NCBI RefSeq assembly: GCF_023145695.1
Contig: NZ_JAJHVV010000006.1
Location: forward strand, 248,001-312,000
Length of the DNA stretch: 64,000 nucleotides
Source: Vibrio amylolyticus
GTDB lineage: Bacteria; Pseudomonadota; Gammaproteobacteria; Enterobacterales; Vibrionaceae
Reading direction: 5' to 3'
Below, one piece after another: positions 1-8,968 of this stretch. A program made the position numbers and the translations under genes. Each line of letters starts with the position of its first letter. Within the stretch, counting starts at the first letter, position 1. The notes beneath the pieces were generated by a model. That model saw only the letters and a list, made by a program, of their open reading frames with translations. It was not told the DNA's origin and searched no databases.

Positions 1-707
1 TGAACTAGGTTGCGTTGAAGTTCTTTATCGTTATCTGCCCATAATGTCTCAATGACTCGAATCTGTGTATTTTTTATGGCATCGTAAAAACCGTTTACAG
101 AGGGCTTTGTTCCGCCGCTAGATTCCGGCCCAGGAAGAAGCGCAATATCGACAGGCTCAGTCTTGTTTGAGTACTTATGTGCTAAGTATTGTCCGGTATA
201 ATACCCCATCCAATACCAATCAACGCCAACTTCACCTTTTAGGTACTGTTGATTCTTCTTGTTTAACGATAAATGGTTAACCGTCGAGAAAATAGGCGTA
301 TTACTAGTATATTCATTGAGGTCATCATGATACAAATTAGGCGCTACCGTCCCTAGAATGATGGCATTAGCCCCCCAGTCTACACACGCCTTTAACTGTT
401 GTTTTTGTTTTTCATGGTTGGGGTAGCCGCCCGATTCAAACACTTTCAAGTTAACCCCCAATTGTTGGGCTTCTATGACCATGCCATAGTTTACTGAAAG
501 CCAGTAGGAGTCTTTTAGATGAGGGTATACAGCACAGATACTTAATGGACGTTCAATCTCCTGAGCAGATACATAGAATGAAGCCCCAAAACAGAGAGAT
601 AAAGCCCAGAATAGTAAACGGATTCGTTGATATCTGATAATGTCACCATAGCCGTACATAAGAGTGTGTAGAAAGGATGAAGTAAGCACATCGTTATTCA
701 TTGGCAT
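1..707 (-). CDS. torT: TorT-like periplasmic TMAO-binding protein (3' end outside the window)
   Basis: The gene reads leftward from an ATG at 707 and runs off the window, so only about the first 235 residues are present. A second in-frame ATG lies two codons in. A hydrophobic stretch (RLLFWALSLCFGASFYVSA) ending near SAQE looks like a signal peptide. The mature part resembles periplasmic ligand-binding proteins: ICAVYPHLKDSYWLSVNYGM, then ALLPGPESSGG. TorT binds TMAO in the periplasm and presents it to the TorS sensor. The gene is divergent from torS with only about 60 bp between starts, which strongly supports the assignment. The C-terminal domain cannot be checked. Confidence 0.85.
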   Translation of the reverse strand, partial: MPMNNDVLTSSFLHTLMYGYGDIIRYQRIRLLFWALSLCFGASFYVSAQEIERPLSICAVYPHLKDSYWLSVNYGMVIEAQQLGVNLKVFESGGYPNHEKQKQQLKACVDWGANAIILGTVAPNLYHDDLNEYTSNTPIFSTVNHLSLNKKNQQYLKGEVGVDWYWMGYYTGQYLAHKYSNKTEPVDIALLPGPESSGGTKPSVNGFYDAIKNTQIRVIETLWADNDKELQRNLV

Positions 708-768
708 CTTAATCCTAAACACTGCAAAATATAGTCGATTAATCAAAACTTAAGAAGTGAAGTCTATC

Positions 769-3744
769 ATGTTGTTGGCCAAAGCGAGTATTGGACGCAA
801 GTTACTTATTGCCTTTTCATCGATGGCTTTGATTGTATTGTTGTCAGCCTTGGTTGGTGTTTTTGGCTTTTCGTTTGTCGCACAAACGGAACGTAACGTA
901 GTCAACCGTAGTATTCCCTCAATGATTGAGGCACGGAAAGTCTCTGAACTCAGTGCACGAATCATCACCTCGGTTCAGATGCTCGCAGGCGCAAAGACAA
1001 AGCAAGAACATACTGATGCAGGTGTGGTTCTTTTTAGCCAATTAGAAACATTACTTTTTCACATCACTCAGCTTGGTGCTGATACGTTTGATTCCAATTT
1101 ACTTAATACTCTTGAGCAAGATGTTCAGCTTATTATCGACACCTTAGCCAAGTTAGGCATCGTTGTTGAACAGAAATTACAGTATTCATCTGAAATAAAT
1201 CAGCAAGTCAGTGCAATGAGAAAGCTTGCAACAGAACTTGAGCAGCTGGCACGTACACAAGTGCTGAATACCAGTACCATTGCCGTTGCCAATGTTACTC
1301 ATATTTATGAGTTGCTTGATAAAAAACAGACCAACAGTGTTTATCAAGCGTTGGATGATCTTGTCGAAGTTGATCTTGACCTCTCAGAGCGCTTACACGA
1401 ATTTCATCTACTCGCTTATAAGGTTCTTAACCAAATTGAAGAGATTCCAACCGTCACCGATATTGAACGGATATCGCAAATAGGTCGCGAATTTAATCAC
1501 AACGTATCTATCATGCTTAGGCGCTCGACGATGGTAGAAGATCCGACACGTTCTCAGCAGATGGTTGTGTTACTGCAAGGGCTAGAGGATAGAGGCAGTA
1601 TTTTTGAACTGTTACATCTAAGGCATCAAAGTAACTTATCCTTGCAGCAATTGATGCAAGAGAACATGCTGCAAATGGCTGCGATTAACAATACGGTCAA
1701 TCAGTTGGTGGATGAGTCTAATGCCTCGACTCAAAGAGCGGTTGAAAATGTGAAGTCAACGCTTAATACCGCTCAGTGGACATTGACGGTCCTGACCATT
1801 ATTGGCTTTATTATTGTGGTATTAATTGTTTGGCGTGTTGTCTATATTCAAGTCGTTAAGCGTTTAGATGAGTATTCATCGGCATTACTCTCTATTGCTA
1901 AAGGAGAGCTAAACGTTGATGTGTCAGTCAAAGGCAGCGATGAGTTGGCCGATATGGGGCGAGCGATTATTACAGCTCGAGATACCGCACAGACCCTGCA
2001 AGAGCATAAAGAGCATTTAGAAGAACTCATCACAGAGCGAACTTCACAACTACAAGAAGCGAATGATAAGTTGAACATTGAAGTCGTTAATCATGATAGA
2101 GCGAGAGAATCGGCAGAGCTTGCAAACCGAGCAAAATCGGCCTTTTTGGCAACAATGAGTCATGAGATAAGAACGCCAATGAACGGGGTTCTCGGGACGG
2201 TGCAATTGCTACTTGATACAAAGCTTGATTCGAATCAAAGCCAGTATGTCGATGTGATAAATCGAAGTGGTAAGACCCTTCTGGCCATTCTTAACGATAT
2301 TTTAGACTACTCGAAAATCGAAGCGGGGTATCTAGAAATACGCCCAGTGAACTTCAATTTACACAACCTTGTGTCTGATGCTCATCAACTCTTTGCGGCA
2401 CGCGCCGGTGAAAAAGAATTAGAATTTAACCACTGTATTGAAAGTGATGTCTCGCCATTTTGGTATGGCGATAGTACTCGTATTAGTCAGGTACTCAGTA
2501 ACCTAATAGGCAACGCAATCAAGTTTACTCACTCGGGGTATATCGATGTGTATGTACATATCGAAGAGGAGGTTAATCGAAACAGTGAACTCGTCTTTGA
2601 AGTGTCAGACTCAGGCATTGGAATTTCACATGACGATCAGCAAAGGCTGTTTGATGCATTTACTCAAGCTTCCAAAGTAAATTCGTCTCATGGTGGTACA
2701 GGCCTTGGATTGGCGATCAGTCAGCGCTTGATAGAAGCGATGGGTGGGCGCTTACAGGTCGAGTCAGAGTTTGGTAAAGGTAGTGTTTTTCAATTTACGA
2801 TTCCTTTGGAAAAAATAGAAGAGAGTGATTGGGTATCGACCACTGAGCTAAAGGTGAACCCTAAACCCTTTCAGGTTCAACTTGGTGATAATCATCGTCT
2901 AAGCGTGCTCTTAGTAGAAGATAACCCTGTAAACTGCATGGTTGCGGAGGGCTTTCTTCATAGCCTAGGGCATGAAGTCGTCGTTGCTAACAGTGGAGAG
3001 CAAGCTCGACAATACTTCCTAGGCAATTTGATGAGCGAAAATGTTCATGCTGACAAAGGCGATACTGATGTAAATTCATCTCATGATTTTGATCTACTGT
3101 TGCTCGATATCAACCTACCTGACTGCTCTGGTCTCGATTTATTAGCCGAGTTTAAGGCCCACAATAATAGTATTCCGATAATTGCCGTCTCTGCGCATGT
3201 ATTTAGTGAAGAGGTGGAGAAGTATCTCTCTGCTGGTTTTGATGGTTATCTACCAAAACCACTGGATAGGTCAGCCTTAGGCGAAATGTTAAGCTCTCTC
3301 ACTCCGGAAGATAAACAATTACACGCGACTAATAAAATGGCGAAAGCAGCGTGCCGAGCGAAAAAAGAGAAAATTGAAACGGATGACCTCATAGAAGAAC
3401 AAATGATTAACCCCAATGTACTTATTGAGGACATCAACATTCTTGGCATTGATACGGTTGTTAAGATTGCTCGCCTTTTTGATAAAGGATGCAATGAAGC
3501 CACGACGAACTTACATCAAGCAGAGCTTAAAGGTGATCCTGATTTGGTCAAAATGACCGTTCACAAGTTGAAAGGTTCTGCTTCAAGCCTTGGTTTAGGG
3601 GCGTTGTATCAAACTTGCTTGGCGATTGAAAAAAGCCCGAATCCGTTGCATGAGTACCAAAGTAAGCTGCAGCAACTTAATTTACAGATCGAACAGTCAA
3701 AGATAGCGGTGGCAGAGTTAATTGATTCGAGAAGCGAGCGTTGA
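769..3744 (+). CDS. torS: TorS, hybrid sensor kinase for TMAO respiration
   Basis: Unorthodox histidine kinase that should phosphorylate a TorR regulator when TorT binds TMAO. Visible in order: N-terminal membrane segment (about residues 8-30), a long periplasmic helical sensor region, a second membrane segment near 340, HAMP, a HisKA/HATPase core with phospho-acceptor His465 in [15 protein letters not shown], a receiver with Asp780 in [10 protein letters not shown], and an Hpt domain with His932 in [12 protein letters not shown]. The order and about 990-residue length match TorS. I chose ATG 769 over GTG 757 because [16 protein letters not shown] aligns better with known TorS N-termini and GAAG lies six bases upstream. 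No torR gene is visible in this window. Confidence 0.9.
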   Translation: MLLAKASIGRKLLIAFSSMALIVLLSALVGVFGFSFVAQTERNVVNRSIPSMIEARKVSELSARIITSVQMLAGAKTKQEHTDAGVVLFSQLETLLFHITQLGADTFDSNLLNTLEQDVQLIIDTLAKLGIVVEQKLQYSSEINQQVSAMRKLATELEQLARTQVLNTSTIAVANVTHIYELLDKKQTNSVYQALDDLVEVDLDLSERLHEFHLLAYKVLNQIEEIPTVTDIERISQIGREFNHNVSIMLRRSTMVEDPTRSQQMVVLLQGLEDRGSIFELLHLRHQSNLSLQQLMQENMLQMAAINNTVNQLVDESNASTQRAVENVKSTLNTAQWTLTVLTIIGFIIVVLIVWRVVYIQVVKRLDEYSSALLSIAKGELNVDVSVKGSDELADMGRAIITARDTAQTLQEHKEHLEELITERTSQLQEANDKLNIEVVNHDRARESAELANRAKSAFLATMSHEIRTPMNGVLGTVQLLLDTKLDSNQSQYVDVINRSGKTLLAILNDILDYSKIEAGYLEIRPVNFNLHNLVSDAHQLFAARAGEKELEFNHCIESDVSPFWYGDSTRISQVLSNLIGNAIKFTHSGYIDVYVHIEEEVNRNSELVFEVSDSGIGISHDDQQRLFDAFTQASKVNSSHGGTGLGLAISQRLIEAMGGRLQVESEFGKGSVFQFTIPLEKIEESDWVSTTELKVNPKPFQVQLGDNHRLSVLLVEDNPVNCMVAEGFLHSLGHEVVVANSGEQARQYFLGNLMSENVHADKGDTDVNSSHDFDLLLLDINLPDCSGLDLLAEFKAHNNSIPIIAVSAHVFSEEVEKYLSAGFDGYLPKPLDRSALGEMLSSLTPEDKQLHATNKMAKAACRAKKEKIETDDLIEEQMINPNVLIEDINILGIDTVVKIARLFDKGCNEATTNLHQAELKGDPDLVKMTVHKLKGSASSLGLGALYQTCLAIEKSPNPLHEYQSKLQQLNLQIEQSKIAVAELIDSRSER

Positions 3745-3793
3745 CACTTTAGGGGAGTTTGATTTAAGCATGGTAATGAGACTTATCGTTGCC

Positions 3794-3826
3794 CAATCAG
3801 GCTAAGCACTTCACTTAGCCTGATTG
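3794..3826. terminator. Convergent hairpin between torS and gsk
   Basis: A perfect 13-bp inverted repeat (CAATCAGGCTAAG and its complement) with a 7-base loop lies between two convergent genes. There is no long T-run on either side, so it may be a weak bidirectional terminator or an RNA-stabilising hairpin. Confidence 0.55.
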
Positions 3827-3842
3827 AATCTAGCTCTTGCGA

Positions 3843-5147
3843 TTAACGATCCCAGTATGTCTCTTCTAGGCTATCTTCACGCTCAGGTAGCGCTCTTGAT
3901 AGGCGAGGAGAGTGTTGGGTTAACACTTCGTAGCTCACACGGTTCGCGTACTTACACACTTGCGATAACGAAGAGTAAGTCAGGTATGGATGGTCGTGCT
4001 TTGCAGAGTTAGGAACATTTGATTCATGGTAGCTATTTGCGGCCATATCGTGCAGCACTGCTGATAAAGCGCCATCGCCCGCGCCATTCGTGTTCTTAAT
4101 TTCTAATGGGCCACCTAGGTAAGGGCCAATATGAGAGTATATTTTAACCGGAGTCTGGCAGTCAGACTTACGCATTGAGCGGCTAAACTCATATTGATTA
4201 AACTCTGGAATATTGCCTGGCAGCAGAGGTAGCTCGGTTAATCGTTTCGCTGAGTCATCAACATAGCCCGCCATGTAAAGTCCGATAGGACCTGCCGTAC
4301 ATAACACAAGATCAACCCACTCTAGCGCTTTATCTGCAGCAAGCAATGGATCTTTTTCACCGGTAAGTGCTTCACCTTCTTCTTCATTCATCGCAATGAT
4401 AGTGACGTTTTCTTTAATGTAATCTTGCCACCACTTTTCAGCCCCTTCGATGACATACTTAGTACCCAAAGTCAGTACTACTGGGATGTTTTTCTGCTTA
4501 GCAATTTCAACCGAGCGAGCGACAGCTTGAGGCATTGGGTCTTCGGGTTTACCTCTCATGAGATACGAAGAGACAACCAGAGCGGAGGCTTTATCAAATA
4601 CATGCTCAGGGACACTGTCTGGACGTAGCTTATTCATGTGACCTTCGTTAATCGCAAAGGTACGCTCGCCATCTTCAGTAATGAGCGTGTAACACCGACC
4701 AATTGGGCCATCAACCATCTGTAAATTGTTGAGGTTCATGCGCGAGGATGTGCGGCAAAGGTAGCGATACGCATAAGAACCAACTTCAATGTTTTTGGAC
4801 ATAACACCGAGTAGAACAGATTTACTGTCAGCTAAAACGGAGTAATTATGCAACGTATTACCAATGGTATCGCCCGGGTACTGATGAGTAATCAGTTCTT
4901 TTTCTACGAGCTCTTGGTATAAAGCGTCCGCTTTACTCTCTTCTAATACTAATGAATGACCTTTACTCAAGTCATATCTTGCAAGAAACTCGCTATCAAC
5001 TCTCGCTTCAATATCGACGATCGTTTGACCAACACCGACGATAATAGGACGGTGCAATTTCGGTGTTTGCTGAATTTGGTTAACTAACGGATCGCGAGCG
5101 TGAGTAGGGAAGTAATGCTTAGACTTTCTTTGGCCAGGAAATTTCAT
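3843..5147 (-). CDS. gsk: Inosine-guanosine kinase
   Basis: Phosphorylates guanosine and inosine to GMP and IMP in purine salvage (PfkB/ribokinase superfamily, cytoplasmic). The protein is 434 residues, the same length as E. coli Gsk. It carries the family landmarks GDTIGNTLHNYSVL, GPIGRCYTLI, and near the C-terminus NTNGAGDGALSAVLHD, whose GAGD holds the catalytic aspartate. It ends with EREDSLEETYWDR. A longer frame exists to 5186, but the start at 5147 (MKFPGQRKSKHYFP) matches the conserved N-terminus. It lies downstream of creA on the same strand, separated by a hairpin, and converges on torS. Confidence 0.95.
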   Translation of the reverse strand: MKFPGQRKSKHYFPTHARDPLVNQIQQTPKLHRPIIVGVGQTIVDIEARVDSEFLARYDLSKGHSLVLEESKADALYQELVEKELITHQYPGDTIGNTLHNYSVLADSKSVLLGVMSKNIEVGSYAYRYLCRTSSRMNLNNLQMVDGPIGRCYTLITEDGERTFAINEGHMNKLRPDSVPEHVFDKASALVVSSYLMRGKPEDPMPQAVARSVEIAKQKNIPVVLTLGTKYVIEGAEKWWQDYIKENVTIIAMNEEEGEALTGEKDPLLAADKALEWVDLVLCTAGPIGLYMAGYVDDSAKRLTELPLLPGNIPEFNQYEFSRSMRKSDCQTPVKIYSHIGPYLGGPLEIKNTNGAGDGALSAVLHDMAANSYHESNVPNSAKHDHPYLTYSSLSQVCKYANRVSYEVLTQHSPRLSRALPEREDSLEETYWDR

Positions 5148-5292
5148 AAGAGAAGAGTTGTTGAGGATTTTGTTGAAGTATATCACATGATAATTGGTTT
5201 ATTACATTCATTTGCATTAGATACGACTGGTAAAACGTTTGGCTAGTTAAGAATTTTTGCCATTTCTGTTTTAGTAGGCAGTTATTGTGCGT

Positions 5293-5323
5293 ACAGCAGT
5301 CTAACGGTTAGTAAGACTGCTGT
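5293..5323. terminator. Hairpin between creA and gsk
   Basis: A 10-bp stem (ACAGCAGTCT and its complement) with an 11-base loop follows creA. No T-run follows on the creA strand, so it could be an attenuating or RNA-processing hairpin and not a full terminator. Confidence 0.4.
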
Positions 5324-5340
5324 GACGTAGTGAGTACTTT

Positions 5341-5823
5341 TTATTGAGATACTGATGAAATCTCGGCGCTTTCGGTATACGCTTTGGTTCCCCATAGCGG
5401 CACTGTAGAAAGGCTGTGCTTGAAGCTTCCATCAGTCTCTTTAGTTGTATACGACAAGTAGAGTAGTGTCTGATTTTCAGCGTCATAGATACGTCTAACC
5501 TTCATTGTTTTAAAGAAGATGCTTTTAGACTTTTTAAAAACGATTTCACCAGACTTACTTTTGTCGATTGTTGCGATCATTTCAGGAGTAATATCTCCCG
5601 TTTGACGACATGAAATAGAGCTATCACTAGGGTCAGATAAGCTTAAGTTTGCTTCAATAGAGGCAATATGACACGTTACCCCTGCAATTTTTTCATCGTC
5701 GAGATTGGACACTTTGATGTCTTTTAGTGTGAATATACCTAAGCTGACATCGCCCACTTCGCTACTGTCACACGCGGTCATTGAAAGTGCTAGTGCGGCG
5801 ATGAGTGCAATTTTCTTAATCAT
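5341..5823 (-). CDS. creA: CreA-family protein, probable lipoprotein
   Basis: 160 residues. The N-terminus MIKKIALIAALALSMTACD looks like a lipoprotein signal with Cys18 as the lipidated residue, so the product should sit in the envelope. The body matches the CreA family: KVSNLDDEKIAGVTCHI, SISCRQTGDI, GEIVFKK, VRRIYDA, LLYLSYTTK and a conserved STVPLW near the end. The biochemical role of CreA is unknown. E. coli CreA ends in a periplasmic signal and is not clearly lipidated, so the lipobox here is a small difference. It is transcribed ahead of gsk. Confidence 0.85.
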   Translation of the reverse strand: MIKKIALIAALALSMTACDSSEVGDVSLGIFTLKDIKVSNLDDEKIAGVTCHIASIEANLSLSDPSDSSISCRQTGDITPEMIATIDKSKSGEIVFKKSKSIFFKTMKVRRIYDAENQTLLYLSYTTKETDGSFKHSLSTVPLWGTKAYTESAEISSVSQ

Positions 5824-6051
5824 TATTTATTTGCTCATGTAATTTAGGCTAAGGATCAGTGTATAAAGGGAAGCTAACTAGGTAAACCTATTTATTTAAC
5901 GTTATGCCCCATTCTGGACTATGCTGTGATTCTTCTGATAAATGAGATATTTATACAGAGTGTGGGGCCACCAAATTTATCAACAATAACGCTTGTGACT
6001 CTTACGTTGTGTCGTTATCCTCAATCTAACTCCTTAGTTTGGAAAATCAGC

Positions 6052-6588
6052 ATGTCCCTCAGTTCTTTGCCTATCGCTAATGTCAAAAATCAATGGTTAC
6101 TTCAGCATGTAGATGTTAAATACCCAACTAAAGAGAGCCTCGAAGGCAAAGCGTTATACGAACAGCGTATTAGCTCCGTAGAGTATGACAAGTGGGACTC
6201 TAGTGCTTCTTATGATAAGCCTCTCTTTGACGTAGAAAATGTATATCGAGTCGATTTTCACAGATTAACGGTTATGTTTTCTCTACTCCAATCATCCCAA
6301 TGGAAAGGTGAAAAGCAGCAAGCTAATGTATTAGAGTTCTTTACCCAAATTATTCTGTCGCCCCCTTGCGAGTTATACATTGCTTTTCTAGATGGAGAGC
6401 CTTCTGCGGCTGCGATAGTGACAGAGTCGGACGATACATTGCTCATCTCAGATATTGTCGTTACTGATAAAAACAATACGATAGCTGAAGGCCAAGACGC
6501 GCTGAGAATGTCGTTTGTTACCCACCTTATTGGCCTCACAAATGAAAAAACTGAGTCAGATAGAGCGGTATACATTGAGTTAAAGTAA
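6052..6588 (+). CDS. Uncharacterised 178-residue protein
   Basis: I do not recognise this family with confidence. The frame is open from 5926, but ATG 6052 (MSLSSLPIANVKNQWLLQ) gives a normal soluble N-terminus. No signal peptide or membrane segment is visible. The segment ELYIAFLDGEPSAAAIVTE followed by LLISDIVV resembles the central strands of GNAT acetyltransferases, where a backbone near such strands binds acetyl-CoA, but the acetyl-CoA loop motif is not clear. It stands alone between creA (divergent) and the HAD phosphatase. Confidence 0.6.
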   Translation: MSLSSLPIANVKNQWLLQHVDVKYPTKESLEGKALYEQRISSVEYDKWDSSASYDKPLFDVENVYRVDFHRLTVMFSLLQSSQWKGEKQQANVLEFFTQIILSPPCELYIAFLDGEPSAAAIVTESDDTLLISDIVVTDKNNTIAEGQDALRMSFVTHLIGLTNEKTESDRAVYIELK

Positions 6589-6726
6589 AGTAACGTGCCC
6601 CAATTTAGTGACTGAGCCGTATTTTTTCATTGTTAACCAACGTGATTATTACGTAGTGTTATATAGATCCAATTTTACGTTGCGACTTCTAATATGATGA
6701 GAACGTATGCAACGTGAGGATGGAAA

Positions 6727-7392
6727 ATGGCTCGAGATATAAAGTGTGTTATTTTTGATTGTGATGGAACTCTTATTGATAGTGAACGCTTATGTTGTCA
6801 GGCGTTAGTGAATGTTTTTGCAAGGTTCAATATAGAGTTTCCGCTTCAAGATGCCCTTACTCATTTTGAAGGAGGAAAGTTAGCCGATATTCTATTGGCT
6901 GCTTGTGAGCATGTTGGCGTTCAAATCTCCTTGGATGTTTTAGAACCTCTGTACCGAACTGAGCTAAAAGTTCTGTTCGAGCGTGACCTCAAATCAATGA
7001 ATGGCTCAGTTGAGTTACTTAATTACCTAGATAATCAAGGTATCGAATACTGCGTTGTCTCAAACGGCCCTTTGGACAAAATCAAATACTCCCTAGAACT
7101 GACCGAATTAGCTTCTTATTTTAATGGAAAAATGTTCTCTGCGTTTGATGCAAATAGCTGGAAGCCAGATCCTGATTTGATCTGTTACGCGGCAATGAAT
7201 ATGGGCTATTCACTCTCTGAGTGTATTTATGTAGATGATACGGTGAAAGGAATTGAGGCAGGACTTAGTGCGGGCGTTAAAACGTTTCTACTTAGTAGCT
7301 CTGGGTCTAACAAGCACCAAGTAGAAACATTTTCTAAACTCTCATCAATTCAAGAATGGCTTAATGAATCGAGTAGCTTGCAGAGTGTATAA
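6727..7392 (+). CDS. HAD-superfamily phosphatase, YieH-like
   Basis: HAD subfamily IA hydrolase of 221 residues, closest by eye to E. coli YieH (6-phosphogluconate phosphatase). Motif I is VIFDCDGTLIDSE (nucleophile Asp and acid/base Asp), motif II is VVSNGP, the motif III lysine is in SWKPDP, and motif IV is YVDDTVKGIEAG. A helical cap domain lies between motifs I and II. A GAGGATGG sequence precedes the ATG. The last 32 bases overlap the convergent zinc-ribbon gene. Substrate is inferred only from similarity. Confidence 0.85.
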   Translation: MARDIKCVIFDCDGTLIDSERLCCQALVNVFARFNIEFPLQDALTHFEGGKLADILLAACEHVGVQISLDVLEPLYRTELKVLFERDLKSMNGSVELLNYLDNQGIEYCVVSNGPLDKIKYSLELTELASYFNGKMFSAFDANSWKPDPDLICYAAMNMGYSLSECIYVDDTVKGIEAGLSAGVKTFLLSSSGSNKHQVETFSKLSSIQEWLNESSSLQSV

Positions 7393-7573
7393 GTTTGTTT
7401 TTTAGTGACGCGCAAGGGGACAAAATTGCTGGCTGTAGATGGGATACTTGAGTCAAATGCGAGCCGCATTGGGCACAAATAAGGGTTTCGTTATCCTCTG
7501 ATAATAAGAAATCATCGCTGGCACATAACGGACAGCTCGTAGGGTTGTTTATTATATTATTTTTTTTTGTCAT
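7361..7573 (-). CDS. Small zinc-ribbon protein
   Basis: 70 residues with two CxxC knuckles, CPLC near residue 14 and CAQC near residue 33, spaced as in a zinc ribbon (CPLCASDDF then LICAQCG). No other domain is seen. It converges on the YieH-like gene and their 3' ends overlap by 32 bp, which adds some doubt that both ends are as drawn. Function is unknown; such single ribbons often bind nucleic acid or protein partners. Confidence 0.6.
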   Translation of the reverse strand: MTKKNNIINNPTSCPLCASDDFLLSEDNETLICAQCGSHLTQVSHLQPAILSPCASLKNKLIHSASYSIH

Positions 7574-7736
7574 AAAGTGTTCTCGGCAGCTTTACAGCAC
7601 CTTAAGCAAGATGCATAGAACTATCTTAGCCTAGATCTCAATTTGTTAAATCCCTTCGATAGTTTTCATGTGTACTTTGAGAAGCAATTCATAAATTTTA
7701 ACATATGGTTGTTCCATTTATAAGGAAACGTTGCAA

Positions 7737-8051
7737 ATGAAGAACTGCATGGTCTTGACCACGGTACCCAATGACAAGCAAGCAAAGCTGATTATTCAAA
7801 ACCTTTTTGATTCTCGTCTAGCGGCATGTATTCAATCGATGCCGATCGAAAGCCATTACGTTTGGGAAGGGGAGTTATGTTGTAGCAAAGAAATTCTCCT
7901 TATTATTAAAACCAATCAATCGTGTTATCCCGACATTGAAGGGAAAATTACCGACCTTCATGAGTATGACGTTCCCCAGATTGTCCAAGTTCCTTTTAGT
8001 GATGGCTTAAGCCCTTATTTAGAGTGGATCAAAGCGAGTGTAGATGTCTAA
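7737..8051 (+). CDS. cutA: CutA1 divalent-ion tolerance protein
   Basis: CutA1 forms a very stable trimer with a ferredoxin-like fold and is linked to copper and other divalent-ion tolerance; its precise role is debated. The sequence shows the family pattern: LTTVPNDKQAKLIIQNL, RLAACIQSMPIESHYVWEGEL, EILLIIKT, then HEYDVPQIVQVPF and YLEWI at the end. ATG 7737 is preferred to TTG 7731 because AAGGA ends about ten bases upstream. It is monocistronic, followed by a short spacer and then the DnaJ-related gene. Confidence 0.92.
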   Translation: MKNCMVLTTVPNDKQAKLIIQNLFDSRLAACIQSMPIESHYVWEGELCCSKEILLIIKTNQSCYPDIEGKITDLHEYDVPQIVQVPFSDGLSPYLEWIKASVDV

Positions 8052-8222
8052 TCTCCTTGTACTCACACCCCAAAGGAGTATGGAAGATCTTTACGAAAAA
8101 ATGGGGAAAAACGTCGATTTTTGCCGCAGGGCTCATATCGCGAAAAGTGAAGCATACAAATTATTCGACAAATTACCGTTCCTGCTTTTCAATTAAACTA
8201 TGAGCCCAAAACGAACTAGACT

Positions 8223-8840
8223 ATGACGGAACAACACGAGCTTACCGCTACTTTTCAAAGTTACATGGAAAACCCTTTGGTCTGGCCCATCTTAGATGTG
8301 TTGAGGAAAAAACCTTCTGGTTGGAAGGTACACACGCTCGCGTCACATATTACCGAGCTTGGGTTTGTTCCGTTACTTGATGCTCAACCAGAAAAAGACT
8401 TGTTCAAACGTAACTTTTTGATAATGAATGCACTGTATCAGTTGCAAGAGACGCTATACCCGGATAACTGGTTGCAAGTAAAGGCGATGGATATTGCTCT
8501 ATTGTCGTCTTCTACAGCCCCTCAGTGCTTTATAGATGTTGAAGACCCGTTACGAGAATATTATACCCAGTGGGTAAACTATGAAGCGGAAGAGGGTGAG
8601 GTTAAACGGTTGTTGAATGAATTTTGGTCGAGGTACCGTGAATTTGTTGGTAGTACAAATGGGAAAGATATGGACAGGGCAAGAGCACTTTCTTTGTTTG
8701 AACTGAGCACAGATGCGAGTAATTCACAAATTCGCAAGACATGGCGAAAGCTCGCTTTGAAATGGCATCCTGATAGAGATAACGGTAACGCTGATAAATT
8801 CAGAGTCCTTTGCGAAGCGTGGAATATTCTACGGCATTAA
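8223..8840 (+). CDS. DnaJ-related protein with C-terminal J domain
   Basis: 205 residues. The N-terminal about 125 residues (PLVWPILDVLRKKPSGWKVH, FKRNFLIMNALYQLQ) match the DNAJ_related domain found in gammaproteobacteria. The last 55 residues form a J domain with the HPD motif in WHPDRDNGNADKF, so it should stimulate a DnaK/Hsp70 partner. The client is unknown. No Shine-Dalgarno is obvious before ATG 8223. It is followed by a strong bidirectional terminator. Confidence 0.85.
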   Translation: MTEQHELTATFQSYMENPLVWPILDVLRKKPSGWKVHTLASHITELGFVPLLDAQPEKDLFKRNFLIMNALYQLQETLYPDNWLQVKAMDIALLSSSTAPQCFIDVEDPLREYYTQWVNYEAEEGEVKRLLNEFWSRYREFVGSTNGKDMDRARALSLFELSTDASNSQIRKTWRKLALKWHPDRDNGNADKFRVLCEAWNILRH

Positions 8841-8880
8841 TCGTCGTAGTTTAGTTATTTAACGACAGTGAATGAGAAAC

Positions 8881-8911
8881 AAAAAAAGATGGCTAACTAG
8901 CCATCTTTTTT
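8881..8911. terminator. Bidirectional intrinsic terminator
   Basis: Near-perfect palindrome GATGGCTA-AC-TAGCCATC flanked by seven A and six T, serving both the DnaJ-related gene and the convergent ATPase gene. Confidence 0.9.
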
Positions 8912-8968
8912 CATTTCATTAGAGGTTTGAATCTCTTTCGCTTTGGTAAACCTAGTGACTGACTTTAA